Assembly (NCBI GenBank): GCA_947471745.1
Contig: CANJKZ010000084.1
Span: forward strand, 5,076,501-5,140,500
Source: Closterium sp. Naga37s-1
Lineage: Eukaryota; Streptophyta; Zygnematophyceae; Desmidiales; Closteriaceae
Length of the DNA: 64,000 bases
Direction of reading: 5' to 3'
Part shown: positions 1-11,484 of the stretch, piece after piece
How positions within the stretch are numbered: position 1 is the first letter of the stretch
Layout of the letters: each line of letters begins with the position of its first letter
Program-made: the position numbers and the translations under genes
The notes under the pieces: model-generated
What the model was told of the DNA's origin: nothing
Seen by the model: the letters and a program-made list of their open reading frames with translations, nothing else
Database searches by the model: none

Positions 1-448
1 CGCACAGGTAGGTGGCGGGGCCGCGGAGGTAGGTGGCGGGGCCGCGGAGGTAGGTGGCGGGGCCGCACAGTGAGGTGGCGGGGCCGCGAAGGTAGGTGGC
101 GGGGCCGCGGAGGTAGGTGGCGATGGGCGCGACGGGCGCGACGGGCGCGACAGGCGCGACGGGCACGACGGGCGCGACGGGCGCGACGGGCGCGACGGGC
201 GCGACGGGCCGAAAGGGCGGCGCGACTCGGGCCGGCGCAAAACGCGCTCCGGGCAGGAAAAAATTTTTTCGTGGTGGTGGGCCCTAGGAATCGTTCCCAC
301 TAGGGAACCTGCTCGATACCATGAGAAGAAACGAGGAATGAGAAAAGACTAAGTGAAAGTTGGGTACAAGAAGTAAACCCTAGGAAACTGTACCCCATAT
401 GTGCTACCCCACTATAGCCTACAGTAGCTATGTCATATAAATCTGACA
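1..448 (-). mobile_element. Cop1: 5' end of a minus-strand copia retrotransposon, cut by the window edge
   Basis: Read on the minus strand this is a 5' LTR (448-322), a primer-binding site just inside it (321-304, TGGTATCGAGCAGGTTCC) and a GC-rich tandem leader (about 240-1) built on cggccccgccacctacct-type units. The same three parts, in the same order and with closely similar sequence, start Cop4 at 10350-11110, so it belongs to the Cop4 subfamily. Gag and pol would lie before position 1. The other LTR is not visible, so no target duplication can be checked. Confidence 0.85.
322..448 (-). repeat. 5' LTR of Cop1 (127 bp)
   Basis: Bounded by TG...CA. On the minus strand it begins TGTCAGATTTATATGAC and ends in ...TTCTTCTCA next to the primer-binding site. 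It matches the Cop4 LTRs nearly along its whole length. Confidence 0.85.
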
Positions 449-702
449 AACACCTGGCGAGTTGTGTTTAGGGTTGATTCATCCGAAAATGCATCCAGGT
501 TCGTTTTGGGTATTATCTTTTTTGGGCGGGAGTTTCATCTGTGACCATTCGCGTTATTTTTTCCCTGTTGATTGTGACTGATTCCGAGAAACGATTTATC
601 AAACACGTGAAAACACCCTTGGCAGTCACCATACCCGTTATTTTTTTACCAAACATATTATCGAGACCCTTGTTGATTACTAGTGGCATATTTTCCCAAT
701 TT
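449..702. other. Spacer between Cop1 and Cop2, no gene seen
   Basis: About 250 bp of AT-richer unique-looking sequence. It has only short chance ORFs and no splice or repeat structure that I can support. It is host or older decayed sequence into which Cop1 and Cop2 inserted. Confidence 0.5.
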
Positions 703-707
703 GTATG

Positions 708-836
708 TGTCAAACTTATATGCTATAGTCTGTATAGGCTGTAGTGGGGTAGTCCTTACAGGTACAACACTTTTAGGTTTCCTATATGTACCCACCTGCT
801 TCTAGTTCATTCATTTTATTCGCTCACATTCTAACA
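708..836 (+). repeat. 5' LTR of Cop2
   Basis: TGTCAAACTTATATGC...CTAACA, 129 bp. It is preceded by target duplication gtatg and followed directly by a PBS-like sequence. Confidence 0.92.
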
Positions 837-849
837 TGGTATTCTGAGC

Positions 850-1900
850 AGGTTCCCTGATGGGAACGTTTTTTTTTAAGGGCCCACCACAAATTATTTT
901 TTTTTCTGCCCTGCTCGAAGCGCGCATCGCGCCCTGCCTGTCGTGGCCCCTTTGTCGCCCGTCCCGGCCCCTGTAGGACGCAACCCCCACTGCCCGTAGC
1001 GGCCCCTACTGCCCGTCGCGGCCCTAGCCTGACGCGGCCCCTGCTGACGCGGCCCCTGCTGACACGGCCCCTGCTGGCGCGACCCCTGCCGTCGCGGCCC
1101 TAGCCCGTCGCGGCCCCCTGCTGGCGCGGCCCCTGCTGACGCGGCCCCTGCTGACGCGGCCCCTGCTAGCGCGGCCCCTGCTGACACGGCCCCCTGCTGA
1201 CGCGGCCCCACCCTGCTGACGCGGCCCCCTGCTGGCGCGGTCCCCCCTTGCTGACGCGGCCCCCTGCTGGCGCGGCCCCTGCTGGCGCGACCCTTGCTGC
1301 CGCGGCCCCCTGCTGGCACGGCCCCTACTGGCGCGACCCCTGCTGGCGCGACCCCTGCTGACGCGGCCCCCTGCTGGCACGGCCCCTGCTGGCGCGACCC
1401 CTGCTGACGCGGCCCCCTGCTGGCGCGGCCCCTGCTGGCGCGACCCCTGCTGACGCAGCCCCCTGCTGTCGCGGCCCCTACTGTCGCGCCCCCCTTGCCG
1501 TCGCCACCCCTACTGGCGCGGCCCCTACTGTCACGGCCCGGGCCTGCTGGAACGGCCCCTGCTAACGCGGCCCCCCTACTGGCGAGGCCTCTGCTGGCGC
1601 GCCCCCTGCTGTCGTGGCCCCCCTGCCATCGCCAACCCTACTCGCGCGGCCCCTGCTGTCACGGCCCGGCCCCGCACCCGCCCGTGGTAAGCACCCGCGC
1701 CGCCCAGCCGAGCCACGCCGCCCAGCCGAGCCGCGCCGCCCAGCCGAGCCGCGCCACCCAGCCGAGCCGCGACGCCCAGCCGAGCTGCGCCGCCCACTGA
1801 GCCGCGCCGCCCACTGAGCCGCACCGCCCTACCGAGCCGCGCCGCCCTACTGAGCCGCACTGCCCTGCACTGCCCTACTGCCTCTGCTGTTACTCTGCTA
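850..1900 (+). repeat. GC-rich tandem leader of Cop2
   Basis: About 1 kb between PBS and gag. It is made of imperfect 15-17 bp units such as ctgctgacgcggcccc and, further on, gccgagccgcgccgcccagc-like units. ORFs that run through it on both strands are Ala/Arg/Gly/Pro repeats with no domain. I read it as untranslated leader. Confidence 0.75.
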
Positions 1901-1920
1901 CTACTGCTCCTACTGCTGCT

Positions 1921-4900
1921 ATGGCTAGCCCTACTGTTCTCACCTTTGATGCTGAGGGACGTGCAGTTGACTTTGACGTGTGGGTTGACGACCTGCAGCT
2001 CTTTCTTCAGTGTGATTCTAGGGATGGGGTATCCCTTTTCGATCACACGTCTGGTGTTTCTACTGCTCCTGCTGCCACTGCTAACAGTACGGTTCGCTCG
2101 CAGTGGACCACTCGTGACGCTGTTGCTCGTCTTGTTGTTCGTAGTCACCTGCCGCCTGCTGAGCGCGCGCATTTTGGCCAGTACAAGACTGCTCAGTCTT
2201 TGTACGACGCTGTAGTTGCGCGCTACTCCTCCCCTGCCACTGCTGCCCTCAGCCGCCTCATGCTGACGTACCTTTTCCCTGACCTTGCCGCCTTGCCACA
2301 GTCGCTGACCTAGTTGCTCACCTCCGCACTAGTGACGCCCGCTACCGCGCTACCCTTCCCACTGAGTTCTGTGCGAAGAACCCCCCCCCCATGTACATCA
2401 ACCTTTACTACCTAGTCACCCGCCTCCCTGACTCCCTTTCTTCAGTCAGGGACCACTTTCTCTCCCTTTGCCCCACTGAGCTGACTGTCGACCTACTAGA
2501 GGAGCGCCTAGCTGCAGCTGAGAAGAGTATCTTAGCTGTAGGTGCTTCTCGCGGCGACCGTCGCACCCCTTTCTTTGAGGGGTGTTCCCCTGTCCCCCTT
2601 CTCCCCTCTGTTGCTTCTACTGCTGTTGTCGACCTCGTTGGCACTGAGGAGGTCGGAGCTGCGTCTGCCCCTAGTGGGAGACGCCGCACCAGCAAGGGCA
2701 AGGGGAGCAGGGGTGGTGGAGGGGGCGGCGGGGGAGGCGGTGGAGGAGGTGGAGGAGGTGGAGGGGGTGGCGGTGGAGGTGGGGGTGGTACCGGGAGTGG
2801 GGGCTTCAGTGGCGGCGGTGGAGGTGGTGGAGGCAGCGGTGGAGGTGGTGGAGGCAGCGATGGAGGTGGTGGAGGCAGCGGCAGCGGTGGTGGAGGTGGC
2901 GGCGGCGGTGGTGCTGGTCGAGGTGCAGCCGCGCAGCGTGGAGGCTTTGGTGGTAGCCAGCGCCAGCAGCAGACGCGCTCCCGTGAGACCCCGTCGGCCC
3001 AGCAGCTTCGTGAGTGGTACGCTGGGCGTGGGAGGTCTGGGGGTGTTGGTCCCTGCACTTACGTTCTTCGCACCCGCAGTCGTCGTGGGGAGGCGTGTGG
3101 GCTGCCACACACTACGCAGCGCTGCTTCGGTCGCTTGACTGACGCCTGGCGTGCCCAGTTTCCTGACGCTGTTGAGCTCCCTCGCTGGCATGATCTGCTT
3201 CTGCAGAATGTGCCTATCTTTGATCTTGATTTCGATGCTATCCTTGCTGCCATGTATGCTTTGACTAATAGTGTTGAGGGTGACTGTTACCTGAGTGTCC
3301 CGCCCGACCCGGGCATTGCGGCTGCTGCTCTAGGTGCTAGTGCGTCTGCTGCTCCAGGTACTGGTGAGTCTGCTGCTCCTTGTGCTAGTGAGTCTGCTCT
3401 CTCTGGTACTACACCTACTGAGGCCTCTCACACTTTCACACTTGACTCTGGTGCTTCGCGCTCTTTCTTTAGAGACAGCACCACACTCACGCCGCTCAGT
3501 CGGCCTGTCGCAGTCTCCCTTGCTGACCCCTCTGGGGGCCCAGTCCTTGCGCACTCTTCCATGGTTCTACCGTGTCCTGCAGCCCCGTCAGGCTTGCTGT
3601 CGGGACTCCACCTCCCCTCGTTCTCTACGAACTTGGTGAGTGGAGCTGACCTCCAGGACGCGTGGGTTGACCAGTTCGCCCCTGGAGGTCAGCGTGTGAC
3701 CCACTGCACTTGCTCTCGGACGGGCCGCCACCTGGCCACGTTCACCCGTAGGCCAGGGTCGAGTCTGTACACACTGACTACTGCGCCTCCTCCGGTCTCT
3801 GCGTCTGGTCAGGTAGCTGCCTCTAGTCAGGTGTTTGCTGCCGCGTCCAGGTCTAGTCCTGCGTCTGCCCCCTACTCGTGTCGTCCTCTGTCGCACGAGA
3901 CTCTCCTTTGGCACCACCGCCTTGGTCACCCCTCCCTGCCTCGTCTTCGAGGTATGGCCTCCCGTACCTTTGTCTCGGGTCTACCCCGGTCCCTCCCTCC
4001 CCTTCCTCCGGCCTGCCCCTACCTGTGTTCCCTGTGTCGAGGGCCGGCAGCGCGCCGCTCCTCACTCCTCCACGTTCCCTCCGACTGAGGCTCCTCTGCA
4101 GACTCTTCACATGGACGTGTGGGGCCCAGCCCACGTCCGTGGACAGGGTCACGAGCGTTACTTCCTGCTGGTTGTTGACGACTACTCGCGTTACACCACA
4201 GTCTTCCCCTTGCGCAGCAAGGGTGAGGTCCCTGAGGTGTTGATCGACTGGATCCGCGGTACTCGTCGCCAGCTCAGCGAGAGTTTCGGCTTGGACCTTT
4301 CTGTTCTTCGTCTGCACTCAGACACAGGTGGTGAGTTTTCCTCCGACTTCCTGAGGGCCTTCTGTTGTGCGGAGGGCATCCGCCAGACGTTCACGCTTCC
4401 GGCCTCCCCACAGCAAAATGGGATTGCTGAGCGCCGCATTGGCATGGTCATGGACGTCGCTCGTACGTCCATGATTCATGCGGCTGCTCCCCATTTTCTG
4501 TGGCCGTTCGCGGTTCAGTACGCTGCGCATCAGATAAACCTTCAGCCTCGTGTCTCCTTGTCGGAGACCACACCTACTCTGCAGTGGACGGGGAAGGTTG
4601 GTGATGCGTCCGTGTTCCGTGTCTGGGGATCTCGAGCTTTTGTCCGCGATACTTCAGCGGACAAGCTGTCCTCCCGTGCCGTTCCCTGTGTCTTCCTTGG
4701 CTTCCCTCTTGACGCACCCGGGTGGCAGTTCTACCACCCCACCTCGCGTCGTGTTCTGTCCTCTAAGGACGTCACGTTTGACGAGTCGGTGTCTTACTAC
4801 CGTCTCTTTCCCTACCGCACTGCCTCTCTCCCCCCCCCGCCGCTCTTCCTAGCACCAGGTACTCCCCCGGTAGACCCCCTCCCCACCCAGGGTCCTGCCC

Positions 4901-7900
4901 CCTCAGGTGTGTCCAAGGTAGACCCTGCCGAGCCGGTCGAGGTAGCTGTCGACTCAGGTGCTGCTAGGGGTGCTGAGACTGGGGGTGCGGGGACTGGGGG
5001 TGCTGAGCCTGAGCGTGTGGAGCCTGGGGGTGCTGAGTCTGGGGGTGCTGAGTCTGGGCGTGCTGAGCCTGGGGGTGCTGAGCCTGGGCGTGTGGAGCCT
5101 GAGGGTACTGCGTCTGGAGGTGCTGAGCCTGCGCGTGCTGAGTCTGGAGGTGCTCTAGGTGTCCCGTCGCGGCGGGAGCCCCTCTCTCCACAGCAGCTTC
5201 GTGAGTGGTACTCTCAGCGCTGTCGAGGTGCTGCTGGTGCTGGTGCTGCTGGAGCTGCTGGAGGTGCTACTGGAGCTGCTGGAGGTGCTGCTGGTGCTGG
5301 AGGTGCTGCTGGTGCTGGTGCTGCTGGAGCTGCTGGAGGTGCTGCTGCTGCTGGAGGTGCTGCTGGAGCTAGAGCTGCTGGAGCTGCTGGAGGTGCTGCT
5401 GGAGCTGCTGGTGGTGCTGCTAGTGCTGGAGGTGCTATTGGAGCTGGAGCTACTGGAGCTGCTAGAGGTGCTGCTGGAGCTGCTGGCGGTGCTGCTGGTG
5501 CTGGAGGTGCTGCTGCTGCTGGAGCTGCTGGAGGTGTTTCTGGTGCTGGAGCTGCTGGAGCGTCTGGAGGTGCTGCTGGGACTGGAGGTGCTGCTGGGAC
5601 TGGAGACCCTGGGGCTGAGGGTACCGGTTCTGTCTCTGCTATTTCTGGAGGCGCTGCGCGGCCGCGGCCGTACTACGTTCCCCTCCTTCAGCAGGTTCTT
5701 GGTTCCCCGCCTTCTCCTGGTCCTCCTCCTCCCTTCCTGAGTCCACCGCCTGTCCAGTCCCAGTCGCAGTTACAGCCGGCCTCTCCACTGCCTGGTACTT
5801 CTCCTTACTCTGGACCGACTAGAGGTCTTACGGAGCGTCGTGAGACTGAGTCGCGTCCTGTGTTGCCTGAGTCTCGTTCTGCGTCGCCTGTCCGTGCTGT
5901 TCGCGTTGGTCGTGTTTCGCGTCCACGTCCTCCTCCTGTCCCTGGCACTCACTCTATGACTCTGCGTCCTTCCACTGCTCCACAGCATGTCCCTCTGCCG
6001 TCTCCTCCTGCGTCCTCTCTTCCTGCCGGTCCGGACCCTGCGTCTGACTCCCTACGTGCTGCTAGTCCAGCTGTCACACGCTTTCTGGCCACTGCTGTCA
6101 CTGACCCTCTGTTTGAGTCCACTGCTGCGTCTGCTCTTGTTACTGAGCTTGTTGACTTTGCTGCAGCCTGTCGCCTAGACTACGCCGCTAGTCTTGTTGC
6201 TGAGTCTGCGTCTGCGTCTGCCTGTCATCCGTCCGTCGGGGGTGAGTCTGCTCTTGGCACGGACGTTCTTGAGGACAGAGAGGAGGAGTTTGAGTGCTTT
6301 GCCGCTACTGTACCTCATCTCATGTCCATGCTGCTTGCCCCTGAGGGAGACCCGGATGCACCAGACATCCCGACCCCGCGCTCTTACGCAAAGGCGATAG
6401 AGGGTCCCTACTCCTCTCAGTGGCAGGCAGCCATGGACGCCGAGATGGCTTCCTGGAAGTCCACAGGCACCTACGTAGACGAGGTTCCCCCACCTGGGGC
6501 GAACATCGTCAGTGGCATGTGGATCTTCAGGGTGAAGCGGCCGCCGGGTTCTCCGCCTGTCTTCAAGGCGCGTTACGTTGCACGTGGCTTCAGTAAGCGA
6601 CAGGGAGTTGACTTCTTTCAGACCTTCTCCCCTACCCCAAAGATGACCACTCTTTGGGTACTGCTGCACGTTGCTGCTCAGCGTGACTACGAGCTCCACT
6701 CGCTTGACTTCAGCACAGCCTTCCTCCAGGGCAGCCTGCACGAGGAGATCTGGCTGCGCCGCCCACCTGGCTTCACTGGGTCGTTTCCTACTGGTACCCA
6801 GTGGAGCCTCCGGCGGCCAGTCTACGGTCTCCGCCAGGCACCAAGTGAGTGGCACGACACACTCAGGATGACTCTTGCTGTTCTTGGTTTTGCTCCTTCC
6901 ACTTCTGACCCTTCTCTGTTTTTACGCACTGACACTACTCTGCCGCCGTTCTACGTTCTCGTGTACGTAGACGACCTTGTCTTTGCTACTGCTGACACTG
7001 AGGCACTCGCCCACGGGAAGTCCGAGCTGCAGAAGAGACACACGTGCACTGACCTGGGTGAGCTGACAAGCTATCTTGGCTTGCGGATCACCCGGGACAG
7101 AGCACAGCACACCATTACCTTGACTCAGTCACACATGGTGCAGCAGGTCCTTCAGCGCTTCGGCTTCACGTACTCCTCGCCACAGTCCACTCCTTTGCCT
7201 ACCGGTCACTCGCTCTCAGCTCCACCTTCGGACGAGTCCTTAGAGCCGAGTGGCCTGTATCCAGAGCTTGTGGGCTGCCTCATGTACCTGATGACTTGCA
7301 CACGATCTGACCTCGCATACCCTCTCAGCCTTCTAGCTTGCTACGTGGCTCCCGGCAGGCACCGAAAGGTGCACTGGGATGCTGCGAAGAGGGTGTTGCG
7401 CTACTTGTGCAGTACATCGGGCATGGGGCTCGTGATTGGAGGACGGGCTCGAGTTGTCCTCACTGGTCACGCTGACGCCTCCTGGGTTGACGACTTGGCT
7501 ACGCAACGGTCGTCACAGGGTTACACCTTCAGTCTTGGCTCCGGTTCTGTCTCTTGGCGGTCTACCCACTCTTCTTCTGTTCTCAGCTCCAGTTGTGAGG
7601 CTAAGATCTATGCTGGGGCCATGGTTGCACAGGAGCTACGCTGGCTCACCTACCTGCTGACCGACTTGGGAGAGGCGCCTCGTTCTCCTCCAGCTCTGTA
7701 CGTCCACAACAAGGCCATGCTGGCCTTGTGTCAGGAGCACAGACTAGAGCACAGAACGAAGCACATTGCTCTGCGCTACTTCCTTGCTCGAGAGTTGCAG
7801 CAGCGTGGCCAGCTTCGTCTTGCTTACGTGGCCTCTCAGGCCAACACTGCTGATGTTTTCACCAAGGCACTTCAGCCTTGTGATCATCAGCGTTTCTGTA

Positions 7901-7947
7901 CTGTGTTAGGCCTTGTACCTACTGTGCCTCACTTGCTTTCTTCTTGA
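1921..7947 (+). pseudogene. gag-pol of Cop2, two frameshifts and a lost RNase H residue
   Basis: The ATG at 1921 is the homologue of the Cop4 and Cop7 starts. Three open segments follow in register with Cop4: 1921-2313, 2391-4088 and about 4020-7947. Against Cop4 and Cop7 the first break is a 1-bp loss near 2296 that leads to a tag stop at 2311. The second is a 2-bp loss near 4012, and together they return to the original frame. Gag has a UBN2-like region, a long Gly tract (about 2710-2925) and a C-x13-C-x3-H-x4-C finger near 3055-3125. Protease DSGA lies near 3445, integrase DD35E between about 4114 and 4430, RT YVDD near 6967. RNase H has CAC (His) at 7705-7707 where Cop4 has Asp in YVDNK, so RNase H should be dead. 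Pol carries Glu/Pro/Gly/Ala and Gly/Ala repeats (about 4960-5640) between integrase and RT. Confidence 0.92.
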
Positions 7948-8176
7948 CTCTGCTTGTACTGTACTCTTTATACATATACCTGCATGCTTACACTTGCTAG
8001 GTTGTGTTCACTGTATTGTTTGTTCTCCGTTATATAACTCTGCATGTGAACTGGCCTTGTGGCCATTTGCTTGTGCTCAGACTGCGTGGTGACTTTGTGA
8101 TCCACCCTGAGCTTGCTTTGCCTTTCTTGACTGGTCTTGTGACCTCTTGTTCTCCCCCACTTTGCCTGTGGGGGTG

Positions 8177-8306
8177 TGTCCAACTTATATGCTATAGTCT
8201 TTTAGGCTGTAGTGGGGTAGTCCTTACAGGGTACAACACTTTTAGGTTTCCTATATGTACCCACCTGCTTTCTAGTTCATTCATTTCATTCGCTCACATT
8301 CTAACA
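8177..8306 (+). repeat. 3' LTR of Cop2
   Basis: TGTCCAACTTATATGC...CTAACA, 130 bp, followed by gtatg. The G-rich segment tgtgggggtg just upstream is the likely polypurine tract. Confidence 0.92.
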
Positions 8307-8311
8307 GTATG

Positions 8312-8440
8312 ATCTAAGTTTTTATTATTATGATTATATTGAGAAAGCTTTCTTTCTGTTCTTGCAAAGGCAACGGGCTTCATTACAATTGCAGTACTTA
8401 CAACATTCTCATCCAACAATGGATTTTTACAAATGTACAA
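8312..8440. repeat. Flank of Cop2/Cop3 containing a partial copy of the Cop4 target exon
   Basis: Positions 8335-8390 match 10228-10282 almost base for base (attgagaaagct...cattacaatt). With Cop3 removed the two copies lie only a few hundred bases apart, so this looks like an old local duplication of host sequence. The rest of the stretch shows nothing. Confidence 0.6.
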
Positions 8441-8445
8441 CTAGG

Positions 8446-8588
8446 TGTTAGAATCAGGAACGGAATGAATGAAACAGAGAAGAGGGTTTTCACTAGTAGG
8501 CAGTTGAGTACATATAGCAAACCCTAAATTGGGCTGTACTGGCTATTGAGTACCCCACTGCAGGCTAGACAAATATAACATTCTGACA
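8446..8588 (-). repeat. 3' LTR of Cop3
   Basis: 143 bp. On the plus strand it runs TGTTAGAATCAGGAACGG...ATTCTGACA, with target duplication ctagg on its outer side. Confidence 0.9.
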
Positions 8589-9139
8589 CACCCCCATAGC
8601 CAAAGTGGGGTGTAATCAGCACAACAAGCAAAGCAAAACAAGCTAAGGGTGGATCACGATGTCACCACACATTCTGAGCACAAGTACAAGAAGTAGCAGT
8701 TTATAGTTCACACATATAAGCAAAGCTGGAGGCAGTCGCAGTCGGTAAGTGAGGTGGAGGAGGGACTGTGAGAGGAGTGGAGATAGGAGACGACGGGTGA
8801 AGCTGCAGAAACATGGGCAGCAGGAGCGGCGCGCACTGTGGCTACCGGAGATTGTAGCCTCCGGACTACTGGAGTAACTGGCTCCGCGGCTAACTCTGAG
8901 CGGCAGGAGCAACGGACCCACGGGCGACTGGCGCAGCAGGCTCGCTGGGCTACCAGAGATTGTAGCCTCCGGACTACTGGCGCTGCTGGCGACACAACGG
9001 CTGCTTCCGCCCAACCTCCCTCTAACTGTCTCACCCCCCTTTTCACACACCCCCTGCTGCACCTCTAACACTGCTCACACGCCACCCCTGTAGTACTACT
9101 CCGACAGCTCCCACACATCCACCCCCCTCAGCGGCAGCT

Positions 9140-9840
9140 GCAGCAGTGGGAGACGGAGTAGGAGGAGGAGTAGGGGAGGCCGCACACACCACTCACCCCC
9201 ATACGCGCCACCCCCAAACCCTAACACAGGCAGCACGGGGCGGCGGACGGGTTGCAGGAGGGGTAGCGCGCGGGCCCCCTCCGAGGGCGCCTTGACGAGC
9301 GACAAGGGTGGGGGTCGCGCGGGCCCCCACGAGGGCGCCACGACGGGCGGCAGGAAAGGGGCCGCGCGTTGGCCCCCGAGGGCGTCACGACGGGCGACTG
9401 GAGGGGGGGGTGGGGCGCGCGCGGGCCCCCGAGGGCGCCACGACGGGCGTCAGGAGGGGGGCCGCGCGCTGGCCCCCGAGGGCGCCACGAGGGGCGAAGG
9501 GAGGGGGCCGCGCGCAGGCCCCCGAGGGCGCCACGTCGGGCGACTGAAGGGGTGGGGCGCGCGGGCCCCCGATGGCGCCTCGACGGGCGACGGGAGGGCC
9601 GCGCCCGAACCCCCGGGGCGCCGCGACGGGCGACGAAAACGCCACACGCCCCGGGGCGCGCGACGGGCAGGGCACGCTCGCGCGCCACGGGGCGCACGAC
9701 GGGCAGAACAGGGCGCCGCGCTGCCCCCAGGGCGGCGCGACGGGCAGAAAACCGCCGCACGCCATGGGCGCGCGGCAGGCAGAAAAACAGCGCGCGCCCG
9801 AGGCGCGCGATAGGCAGGACAGCAGCAGCAGCGGAAGCTA
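9140..9840 (-). repeat. GC-rich tandem leader of Cop3
   Basis: Imperfect repeats of cgagggcgccacgacgggcg type, about 40-60 bp apart, lying between the PBS and the rest of the element. Overlapping ORFs in several frames are Arg/Gly/Ala/Pro-rich by-products of the repeat. Confidence 0.7.
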
Positions 9841-9894
9841 ACGGTGGGCCCATGCACAGGATCGACCCGTGAGGGTCGACCTGCTCTGATTCCA

Positions 9895-10037
9895 TGTTAG
9901 AATCAGGAACGGAATGAATGAAACAGAGAAGAGGGTTTTCACTAGCAGGCAGTTGAGTACATATAGCAAACCCTAAATTGGGATGTACTCGCTATTGAGT
10001 ACCCCACTGCAGGCTAGACAAATATAACATTCTGACA
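9895..10037 (-). repeat. 5' LTR of Cop3
   Basis: 143 bp, three substitutions from the partner at 8446-8588, with ctagg following. It is the same LTR family as the solo LTR at 19805. Confidence 0.9.
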
Positions 10038-10055
10038 CTAGGGTGGGTGGGTGGG

Positions 10056-10229
10056 GAGTGGAACTGCAAAGTTCCGAAATGAAGTCGTGGGTGGAGGCCG
10101 ATTGGCCTCCAACCCTCATTATGTACTCGGCGAATTGTAATTTGCTGTTGCTTTGCTGCGTTACAGGCAGTTGCGCTTTCACAATATGCATTTTTAGAAA
10201 GTGTTACATACTTTCGAAAAAAAAATCAT
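10056..10229 (+). repeat. Repeat R1, copy without insertion
   Basis: Nearly identical to 19789-19804 plus 19951-20111 (gagtggaactgcaaagttccg ... tacat). This copy shows the undisturbed target, whereas the other carries a solo LTR inside caaag. No coding potential is evident. It may be part of an older dispersed repeat. Confidence 0.8.
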
Positions 10230-10349
10230 ATTGAGAAAGCTTGCTTTCTGTTCTTGCAAAGGCAACGGGCTTCATTACAATTGGGTCTTCTGAGACAAGT
10301 GCGGTTGAGGCCGTTGAATACGTGTTGAGTGTGGTTGATGGCATCAACG

Positions 10350-10474
10350 TATCAGATTTATATGACAGAGCTACTGTAGGCTATAGTGGGGTAGCACATA
10401 TGGGGTACAGTTTTCTAGGGTTTGCATTTGTACCCAACTTTCCCTTAGTCATTCCCATTCCTCGTTTCTTCTCA
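10350..10474 (+). repeat. 5' LTR of Cop4 (125 bp)
   Basis: Starts TATCAGATTTATATGAC and ends TTCTTCTCA. It carries a promoter-like ATTTATATG near its start and the ggctatagtggggtag core seen in all copia LTRs of the window. Confidence 0.92.
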
Positions 10475-10529
10475 TGGTATCGAGCAGGTTCCCTAGTGGG
10501 AACGATTCCTAGGGCCCACCACCACGAAT

Positions 10530-11400
10530 TTTTTTTTTCCTGCCCGGAGCGCGCTTCGCTCAGGCCCGAGTCGCGCCCTGTGTGCTCTCCCTACCGTTGC
10601 GCCCTCGCTAGGCCCCTCACGGCCCCGTCGCGTCGCCCTTAGCGGCCCCCTCACGGCTCGTCGCGCCGCCCCTTACGGCCCTTCGTGCCGCCCTTACGGC
10701 CCGTCGCGCCCGTCGCGCCGCCCTTACGGCCCCTCGTGCCGCCCCTTACGGCCCCTCGCGCCGTCCCTTACGGCCCCTCGCGTGGCCCCTTAAGCCCCTT
10801 ACGGCCCCTCTCGCGGCCCCTCACGGCCCCCTACGGCTCGTCGCCGCCCTCCGCGGCCCCGCCACCTACCTGTGCGGCCCCGCCACCTACCTGTGCGGCC
10901 CCGCCACCTACCTGCGGCCCCGCCACCTACTAGCGGCCCCGCCACCTACCTGCGGCCCCGCCACCTACCAGCGGCCCCGCCACCTACCCGCGGCCCTGCC
11001 ACCTACCTGTGCTGGCCCCGCCACCTACCTACGGCCCCGCCACCTACCAGCGGCCCCGCCACCTACCTGCGGCCCCGCCACCTACTAGCGGCCCCGCCAC
11101 CTACCTGCGGCCCCGCCGCCTCCTCTCAGCGGCCTTGCCGCCTCCTCCCATGGCCCCGGACGCCGCCCTCTCAGCGGCCCCGCCGCGCCGCCAAGCAGCC
11201 GAGCCGCCCAGCCGCCGAGCCGCCCAGCAGCCGAGCCGCCCAGAAGCCGAGCCGCCGAGCCGCCCAGCAGCCGAGCCGCCGAGCCGCCCAGCAGCCGAGC
11301 CGCCGAGCCGCCTAGCAGCCGCGCCGCCGAGCCGCCCTGCAGCCGAGCCGCCGAGTCGCCCAGCAGCCGAGCCGCCGAGCCGCCCTGCAGCCGAGCCACC
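10530..11400 (+). repeat. GC-rich tandem leader of Cop4
   Basis: Three successive blocks: cttacggcccctcgcgccg-like units (10600-10850), ccgccacctacctgcggcc-like units (10860-11110) and gagccgcccagcagcc-like units (11165-11400). There is no domain in any frame. It is the same kind of leader as Cop1, and the first 240 bp of the window repeat its middle block in reverse. Confidence 0.75.
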
Positions 11401-11484
11401 CGAGCCGCCCTGTCCGGTAAGAGCAGCGCCTCTTTCACAGCACTGCCCTCACCCTACTGTTTGCGCTGCTAGTCTACTGCTGTC

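Larger units (their letters stand above)
708..8306 (+). mobile_element. Cop2: full-length, inactivated Ty1/copia retrotransposon
   Basis: LTRs at 708-836 and 8177-8306 (129 and 130 bp, about 6-7 differences including three 1-bp indels) are flanked by a perfect 5-bp target duplication gtatg (703-707, 8307-8311). A PBS-like TGGTATTCTGAGCAGG follows the 5' LTR at 837. The leader 850-1900 is tandem (ctgctgacgcggcccc-like). Gag starts at 1921 and pol ends at 7947. The LTR divergence and the frameshifts described under its gag-pol mark it as older than Cop4 and Cop7. Confidence 0.95.
8446..10037 (-). mobile_element. Cop3: non-autonomous copia-derived element (1.6 kb)
   Basis: LTRs at 9895-10037 (5') and 8446-8588 (3'), both 143 bp with three mismatches, are flanked by a perfect 5-bp target duplication ctagg (8441-8445, 10038-10042). 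On the minus strand a PBS-like TGGAATCAGAGCAGG precedes a GC-rich tandem leader (about 9840-9140). A short non-coding stretch leads into a 3' segment (8589-8700) homologous to the 3' untranslated regions of Cop2 and Cop4, including the CCCCCA/TGGGGG hairpin. No gag, protease, integrase or RT is recognisable, so any mobilisation would need proteins from an autonomous relative. The structure resembles a small LARD/TRIM-type derivative. Confidence 0.88.

Noticed and set aside
2408..3191. Pro-, Ala- and Thr-rich ORFs opposite the gag Gly tracts (also near 12076, 25320, 53733)
   Set aside because: Frame shadows of GGN codon runs in gag. No conservation beyond the repeat.
9221..9895. Arg/Ala/Pro-rich ORFs in the Cop3 leader (and similar ones in the leaders of Cop1, Cop2, Cop6 and Cop7)
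   Set aside because: They occur in several overlapping frames at once, follow the tandem units, and differ between elements without a shared protein.
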